Assembly (NCBI GenBank): GCA_000467715.1
Contig: AJFK01000120.1
Location: 1-64,000 of the forward strand
Length of the DNA: 64,000 nucleotides
Reading direction: 5' to 3'
Source: Hysterium pulicare CBS 123377
Taxonomy: Eukaryota; Ascomycota; Dothideomycetes; Hysteriales; Hysteriaceae
Shown here: positions 58,339-64,000 of the stretch, one piece after another
Position numbering within the stretch: position 1 is the first letter of the stretch
Layout: each line of letters opens with the position of its first letter
Translations under genes and position numbers: made by a program
The notes under the pieces: model-generated
Databases searched by the model: none
What the model saw: the letters and a program-made list of their open reading frames with translations, nothing else
Told to the model about the DNA's origin: nothing

Positions 58339-59475
58339 ATGCCTCCCACAGACACTTTCCACGGCTGGCTAGGCCACAACCCAGAATCCGCAACAGGCCA
58401 ACTCCGCTGGGAATCCTTCACCCCAAAACCCTTCGCCGCGACCGACGTCGATATAAGAATAACCCATTGCGGCATCTGCGGGACAGACATCCACACACTT
58501 CGGTCCGGCTGGGGTCCTACCCACTATCCTGTATGCGTCGGACACGAGATAATCGGACACATAGCGCGTCTCGGATCCTCCGTATCGCGATTCAAGATCG
58601 GTGAGAGGGTTGGGGTGGGTGCACAAGCTTCTAGTTGTCTAAAACCGGAATGCGAGGAGTGTGCGAGTGGGATGGAGAATCATTGTCCGAAGGGATTTGT
58701 AGGGACGTATAATGGGAAGTTTGAGGATGGGAGCTGGAGTCAGGGTGGTTATGCGGATTATGTGCGTGTGCCGGCGCATTTTGTGGTTAGCATACCTGAG
58801 AAGCTTGATAGTGCGTCTGCGGCGCCGATGCTGTGTGGTGGAATTACAGTGTTTGCTCCTCTGAAGAAGAACGGAGCGGGTCCAGGGAAGAGAGTGGGTA
58901 TTGTAGGTGTCGGGGGCTTGGGACATTTTGGATTGTTGTTTGCGAAGGCTATGGGTTGTGAGAAGGTGGTGGCGATCAGTCGGACGGGTGCTAAGAGGAA
59001 GGATGCGGAGGCTATGGGAGTCGATACTTTCATTGCTACGGATGAGGATGAGAAGTGGAATAGGAAACACAGTCGCACCCTGGATCTAATAATCAGCACT
59101 GTGTCGAGTCCTAAGATGCCCTTACAGGGGTATTTGAGCTTGTTGAGGACGAATGGTCAATTCATCCAGGTTGGAGCACCGGAGGACAACCTTCCTGGGT
59201 TCAATGCCGGTGCATTGATTGGAAAAGGCTGCAAGATTGGAGGCAGTCAAATTGGCACTCCTAGGGAGATTGAAGAGATGCTGGCTTTTGCAGCAGAGAA
59301 AGGGATAAAGCCATGGATACAGAAGAGGAGATTGAGCGATGCGAATCAAGCGATTGTGGACATGGAGGCTGGCAAGGCGAGATACAGTGAGTTCGCTGTG
59401 GTACCACGTGATTCTAACAATTTGCTAACGTGAGTAGGATATGTCTTAGTGAATGGAGATCAGCCGAAACTATAA
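58339..59475 (+). CDS. Zinc-dependent NADP alcohol dehydrogenase (Adh6/cinnamyl type)
   Basis: A medium-chain dehydrogenase likely reduces aldehydes to alcohols with NADPH in the cytosol. Exons 58339-59386 and 59438-59475 give 361 residues. The 51 bp intron (GTGAGT donor, GCTAAC branch, GTAG end) restores the family C-terminus ARYRYVLVNGD; reading through instead gives an unrelated tail. The catalytic zinc ligands are in CGICGTDIH and GHEIIGH. The structural zinc Cys cluster is CLKPECEECASGMENHC. The Rossmann motif is VGIVGVGGLGHFG. Its neighbours are an FAD monooxygenase and a methyltransferase. Substrate is unknown. Confidence 0.93.
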
Positions 59476-59760
59476 TGTTTCTCGACTCAGATGGCGTTGA
59501 CATAGAGTATGGCGTTAAAGGCCAGCCTTCAACGGAGCTCGCGACAGCGTGAAATGTAGATAATAAGGAAATATCTTAGTAGATGTATTTTGCACTCAGA
59601 GAACGGAAATATTAACTGATTTGATAGCCTACGCAGCTAACTATAAGCTTTTGCGTGCAAACCAGTGACAATGACGGTGGACTTACTTCTCATACGCTAA
59701 CCAGAAGATAGCAAGTCCAAATTGACTTGATTCTCTTCAGTGAATGCTTGATCAAAGTAA

Positions 59761-61151
59761 TTAAGTCTTTGTCCCGACTTTCGTCATGCCTACTTTCATA
59801 ATGGGGCTATCCTTCAATTTCTCCCAATTATGCATCATGACAGTGTTCATCGTAGACATTCTGACCTCTTCGCCGCCACGAGCGATCATCTCTTCCTCAT
59901 ACGAGGTAATTATTTTCGCCCGATCTCCTCCCTCCACGACAACCTTAATAGCATCCCTGAGCTTCGCAGCATCCGTGAGAGAGTGGTTGAGACCTTGGCC
60001 GCGTTGATAGGTCATAGGATGCACCGCATCTCCAGCCATCGTAACCAATCCGTCATGGTTATCCCATCGATGTCCCTCCATGCCTGGATCAAACTCCGTC
60101 AAGCCCATGTGCCAGACTGTATGATCATCTGGAGTCCACTCTATAGCGCTCTTCCATGGATCAATGAAATCTTTTGCCAGCTCTTTCAGCTGTTTTAGTC
60201 TCTGAGCTTCGGTCCAGTCGGCGGTCGATTCTTGTTCTTCTAGGCTAGACGGCCAAGATATGTAGAAGAAAAACGTCCAGGTCTCCGGGTCCTCCTCCAC
60301 GGCAGCATCGTGCATTCCGAAGAAAGCAAATTTGTTGCCCGGATGAGATGACATAAGATATAACGGATGGAACTTGCGAAGGTAGAGAGCCTGCTCTCTG
60401 GTTAATTTGTTTTGGACCCAGGTAGCCGCGTATGGAAGGCGTCGAATGGCTCCTTGTTCCGGTCCAAGAAGGATATTTCGAGTCGCTGACCGCGCACCAT
60501 CCGCACCCACCAGCATATTTCCTGTGGCAGACGTGCCGTCCGTAAAGTGAGCAGTAACAGACGATCGATCATCTGCATAGGTAATATCTGACAACTGCTT
60601 ATTGAACTGGATGTTCAGATTCTGGGATAAGAGGGCGCGCAGCTTGCTCCTACATAATCGATAGAACGGACCCAGAGCACCACCAGTAGTGACTCCTGTT
60701 AGATGCTCTCCAGTGGCTCCATTATACATGTTAAGGGTATCCTGCTCTTTCGTTGGAACATGAGGGTCGACTGTTACAGAGTGGATTTTCTCCCACCATC
60801 CAGAGGGCATCAAACTCCTTAAGACTGGTGCGCCCCAATGCAACCCCATATTCCAGTCGCGCTTGCGAGTCAGACTGGGTGTCTTCTCGAAGATGATACA
60901 TTGGATACCAGCCTGTCACATGGAAAGGTAAGACAGGGACAAATCGGTGGGCACCCAGCCGACGTCACACGACTTACGGGACGGGTCGAGGCTTACCTTC
61001 CGCAGACCCTGGGCTAATGCCAGACCGGTACATCCTGCGGTCATCATGTAAGTCATTCGTAAACTGATTGACTGCAAGGGTACGTACCGGACCCAACGAT
61101 GAGGATGGGTAGATGACTGGCTGAATCTTTCGAATCACCACGAGACGACAT
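59761..61151 (-). CDS. FAD-dependent aromatic-type monooxygenase (salicylate hydroxylase-like)
   Basis: Exons 61151-61088, 61034-60997 (38 bases) and 60912-59761 join in phase into 417 residues. The N-terminal FAD motif is split over three exons: ILIVGSG, CTGLALAQGLRK and AGIQCIIFEK, together GxGxxG...E. The second dinucleotide-linked motif is MLVGADGARSATR. The third FAD-contacting block is TMAGDAVHPMTYQRGQGLN. This order defines class A flavin monooxygenases that hydroxylate aromatic or polyketide-like substrates with NAD(P)H and oxygen. No signal peptide or membrane segment is present. It converges on the alcohol dehydrogenase (285 bp between stops) and diverges from the methyltransferase. 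Substrate cannot be predicted. Confidence 0.92.
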
Positions 61152-61732
61152 ATTCGAATATGATGCTGATCAAAGAGACTAAAACAACGGAGCAATGGAA
61201 TAAAATGATCAGGGTATATGAGGGAGCAGGCGGTTCTACTGAAGCAGCAATGGAGAAGCTGTGATAAGACGCTCAAAACATGAGATGCATGAAAAGGGAC
61301 CAAAGCTCGGGGTGCAGCCAATACCGAATGCCGTCGGCCGAGTATACCTCAATTGGATTTACCGCTTGGGGTAGGGGAAGCAGAGTGGACAAGAGGAGGG
61401 ACAAGCAGCAGTCTGCCGCCCTTCCTGGCTCCTCTCGGGGCAGACCCACGCCTTACCACGTGGGGCAAGCATGGCATCGAAAGCGCTGTTCTGCATGGGG
61501 CCAGTGAGTCCGCGTGGTCATCAAGCCCGCCGGCTTGTCAGGGAGGGGTGCAACAAACGGCGCTCAGCCGGGCGGAAGGCGTTCAGAGCTCGCGTCTAGG
61601 CCCCTCCCAGCATTGCGGAACAATGTCCGCTGCTTCTTCAGCTCCCTCATCTCTTTTCTCTCGTCGTGAACCATCGCATGCATCGTGTTAAAGTGATCCT
61701 CTGATCGCATTGCATCCTAGTTGCTGATCATC
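61152..61732. promoter_or_regulatory. Shared divergent promoter, FAD monooxygenase / methyltransferase
   Basis: A 581 bp G+C-rich interval lies between two outward-facing starts. This arrangement would allow joint regulation. No specific factor site is claimed. Confidence 0.45.
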
Positions 61733-63081
61733 ATGTCGGCCCCGGACAAGCACCCTGCCGACAACGCTTTGGGCCACCAACCATCAGCTCAAGACAGCGC
61801 CCTCCACCTGAACGATGAGCCAACTTCCTCGACCCACGACGTGAGCTCCATACAATCCGTCAATCCGGCGACCGACAATGGCGAGGAATTGGAGCAGAAT
61901 AACGATTCGCTGGATGATGCCGAGGATTCCGGGTTCGATAGCGGATCGTTGATCGGCGACGACACGGATACATTGGCATCCTCCATCATGCATTACCGGA
62001 TGGAGAATGGGAGACAGTACCATGCATACCGCGACGGCGCATACTGGGTGCGCTCGCAAACTTTTTGCAACGTCTAGCCACGAGTCTTCTCTAATCGTAA
62101 TGCAGGGGCCGAACGATGAACACGCAAAAGAAATATTAGACTTTGCGCACCACATGTATCTGCTCACGCTCGACCACAAGTTGCATCTCGCACCAATCAC
62201 GAGCCCTCAGGTACTTTAGAACGTGTCTCAGTCAAATCCTAAAACATGTCTAACGAGAGTCATGGCAGACCATCCTCGATGTCGGCACTGGCACTGGGAT
62301 ATGGGCCATCGACATGGCAGACCAATATCCTGGCGCAGAAGTGGTCGGAACAGATCTATCTCCCATCCAGCCCGAGTGGGTTCCTCCCAACTGCTCGTTC
62401 GAAATTGACGATGTGACTCTTGACTGGACGTTTCCCCCGAACCACTTCGACTTCGTCCACATCCGCGAGCTGTTCGGCTGCATACCAGATTGGGACTTCT
62501 TCTTTCAGCAAGCATTTAGACACATAAAGCCGGGCGGTTGGATAGAGATTGTAGAACATTCTGTGCAGCCAATAGCGGACGACGATACCATGGGCCCAGA
62601 TCACTTCTTTCATTTATGGGGCAATACAGTCGTAGAGATGGGCCAGATCTTTGGAAAGAGCTTCACCATCTGGAGTGAGAGCAAAGAGAGAATGGAGAGA
62701 GCTGGTTTTGTGGATGTTGTTGAATTCCATTATAAGTGGCCCATGAATGGATGGTCGGACGATCCGAAACTGAAAAATATTGGACGATGGAATCAGTTGC
62801 GGCTGAATGAGGGCATAGAAGGCTTTATGCTCAGGCTCTTGACTCAAGTCGGAAGCGTGAGTGTCTATTTTGGTGGGAATAGTACGGTTCAGATTGCTAA
62901 TATTTTGCAGTGGTCGGTCGCGCGCTCACAAGTCTTCCTAGCCGAGATGCGAAGAGCGCTGCGAGACCGCAAGACGCATGCTTATCTTCCAGGGTGAGTG
63001 CTCTTTATATCTATTTCTAATTGCCACTGTCAGCTGACAGACTTATGCAGGACGGTGGTATATGGGAGAAAGCCTATTTAA
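61733..63081 (+). CDS. SAM-dependent methyltransferase, LaeA-like
   Basis: Five exons (61733-62047, 62106-62210, 62269-62856, 62911-62993, 63051-63081) close in phase to 373 residues. The 54 bp third intron is a multiple of three without a stop. The first 90 residues are acidic and disordered. The class I methyltransferase fold follows: ILDVGTGTGIWAIDMADQYP (motif I), VVGTDLSPIQPEWVPPNC, FDFVHIRELFGCIPDW and IKPGGWIEIVE. The C-terminus ends VVYGRKPI, as in many fungal TAM-domain enzymes. Relatives range from the global regulator LaeA to cluster-specific O-methyltransferases. The position beside two redox enzymes favours a pathway role, but this is inference. Confidence 0.92.
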
Positions 63082-63781
63082 GCTTTCTAATGATTTACGA
63101 CCATTATGATTGCACGGGTTATGTAAGGTGTTGTATGACTACGTCGAGAATGATACCCAACTATAGCTTATAACCAAGAAATTAATAATCTAAAGCACGT
63201 GATTGACTTGAGGGGCCATCACAGTGGGTGAAAGAATTCGTGACCTAGCTGACGTACATGCCTGCCCAGATCAAGGTCGTTGCCGTATACTGAACTGTTT
63301 GAGCTATGCGACAGGCACTGAATGGACTTTTCCGATCTAAGAGGATCCCATTCAGCTCTATTAGGCTAGCACTGGATTAATGGAAGGAGGTATAGTGTTT
63401 GAGTGGATTCAGTTATCCTGAAACCACTTCATTAAAGCTTATCCTCTCACCGTCGATGTAAGTAATTATCGTAGATCCTTTTGTCAAACGAACGAGAAAT
63501 AAAGTGCTTCAACAGGTTCAGTTGATTACAGCTAGGCAATTACTGCCAATGTCAGCCTTGTTGCCTTCATGCAGCTGTAAGCTGTCTGATGCATAGCCGA
63601 CCTCGAGACCACCAATCATCAATCAAGCAGAGGCCTTGAATATGGCTGGCCCTATGTAAGCTGTGCTTCCATCTCTCACCGCTTCTCAGCCCTGTCGCCC
63701 AAGAAGGCCATTTCATTCCAGTATAAAAAGTGCGTGGAGTGAGCTCATAGCAACGACAAAGCCATCCAAATCCATTTTACA
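63082..63781. other. Intergenic, 700 bp
   Basis: This is the 3' region of the methyltransferase and the promoter of the right-edge gene. A GTATAAAAAG TATA-like box lies at 63721, about 60 bp before the next ATG. No gene is supported. Confidence 0.5.
63721..63730 (+). promoter_or_regulatory. TATA-like box of right-edge gene
   Basis: GTATAAAAAG sits 61 bp upstream of the ATG at 63782, a plausible core-promoter spacing with a short leader. Confidence 0.4.
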
Positions 63782-64000
63782 ATGGAGGTTACTTTTAGCA
63801 TCAGAAGCTTGATTGAAGTCGCAACACGAGCTATTCTACGCCTCGAAAAGGTCGTGGAAGATGTAAGGCGTTACCAGGAAGAGTATCTGGCGCTAGCGGT
63901 CGAACTGTATCGGGTGAAGGACAACATTTTACAACTCGAGCAAGAGACCGAAAAGCATCCTGATAGGGAAAATAGGAGAAGACGAACTGCACAAGGTCGG
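63782..64000 (+). CDS. Coiled-coil protein, N-terminal part, runs off right edge
   Basis: An ATG at 63782 opens 73 codons with no stop before the window ends. The sequence is helical: SIRSLIEVATRAILRLEKVV, then a heptad-like stretch EEYLALAVELYRVKDNILQ and a basic end (RENRRRRTA). Short helical N-termini of this style precede NACHT or ankyrin modules in many fungal NLR-like proteins (Helo-like domains), but the visible part is too short to assign. A TATA-like box supports a real start. Confidence 0.5.
   Translation, partial: MEVTFSIRSLIEVATRAILRLEKVVEDVRRYQEEYLALAVELYRVKDNILQLEQETEKHPDRENRRRRTAQGR

Noticed and set aside
1-64000. Transposons, viral relics, CRISPR arrays, tRNA and rRNA genes
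   Set aside because: No reverse transcriptase, integrase or transposase motif, no terminal repeats, no spaced repeat array, and no convincing tRNA box pair was found by reading both strands. A tRNA scan could still find one I missed.

Overview
The window is nuclear DNA from a filamentous ascomycete (Pezizomycotina). The evidence is short spliceosomal introns (mostly 49-160 bp) with GTRNGT donors, CTAAC/CTGAC-type branch sites and YAG ends, ordinary eukaryotic housekeeping genes on both strands, and lineage markers such as HET-domain genes, a DUF1996 secreted protein and ankyrin proteins with an AT-hook-like N-terminus. The class cannot be fixed from sequence alone. Exon structures below were read by eye from splice signals, reading-phase continuity and family conservation. 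Most multi-exon models close in phase. No rRNA, tRNA, CRISPR array or intact transposon was recognised.

Layout. Positions 1-8.6 kb hold an edge-truncated gene, a DUF924 protein, AMP deaminase and a C2H2 zinc-finger protein, all on the minus strand. Positions 8.6-18.4 kb are accessory: a broken HET-domain gene, two multi-pass membrane proteins of unknown role, a secreted DUF1996 protein and a second HET remnant. Positions 18.4-40.0 kb are a conserved core. It carries a mitochondrial two-RRM protein, PEX5, a PMT-type O-mannosyltransferase, a UAA-family nucleotide-sugar transporter, PP2A regulatory subunit B, ribosomal protein L3, succinate dehydrogenase flavoprotein, proteasome ATPase Rpt1 and chaperonin CCT4. 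PP2A-B/RPL3 and RPT1/CCT4 are divergent pairs with shared promoters of about 0.5 and 0.3 kb.

Positions 40-50 kb carry a GT34 glycosyltransferase divergent from a small GRF-zinc-finger coiled-coil protein, then an intronless 1252-residue copper P-type ATPase. Positions 50-57 kb hold two tandem, full-length paralogues joining an AT-hook/Clr5-like N-terminal module to ankyrin repeats. They share an intron at the same codon position, and a short motif recurs upstream of both. This pair is the best candidate here for an undescribed protein family. Positions 58-63 kb hold an alcohol dehydrogenase, an FAD monooxygenase and a LaeA-type methyltransferase in one stretch, possibly a small metabolic cluster. 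A coiled-coil gene runs off the right edge.

How the genes work together: the core genes cover protein turnover and folding (RPT1, CCT4), secretory glycosylation (PMT, nucleotide-sugar transporter, GT34), peroxisomal import (PEX5), respiration (SDH1), translation (RPL3) and purine balance (AMP deaminase). Neighbours show no functional operon logic beyond the divergent pairs and the possible cluster near the right end.
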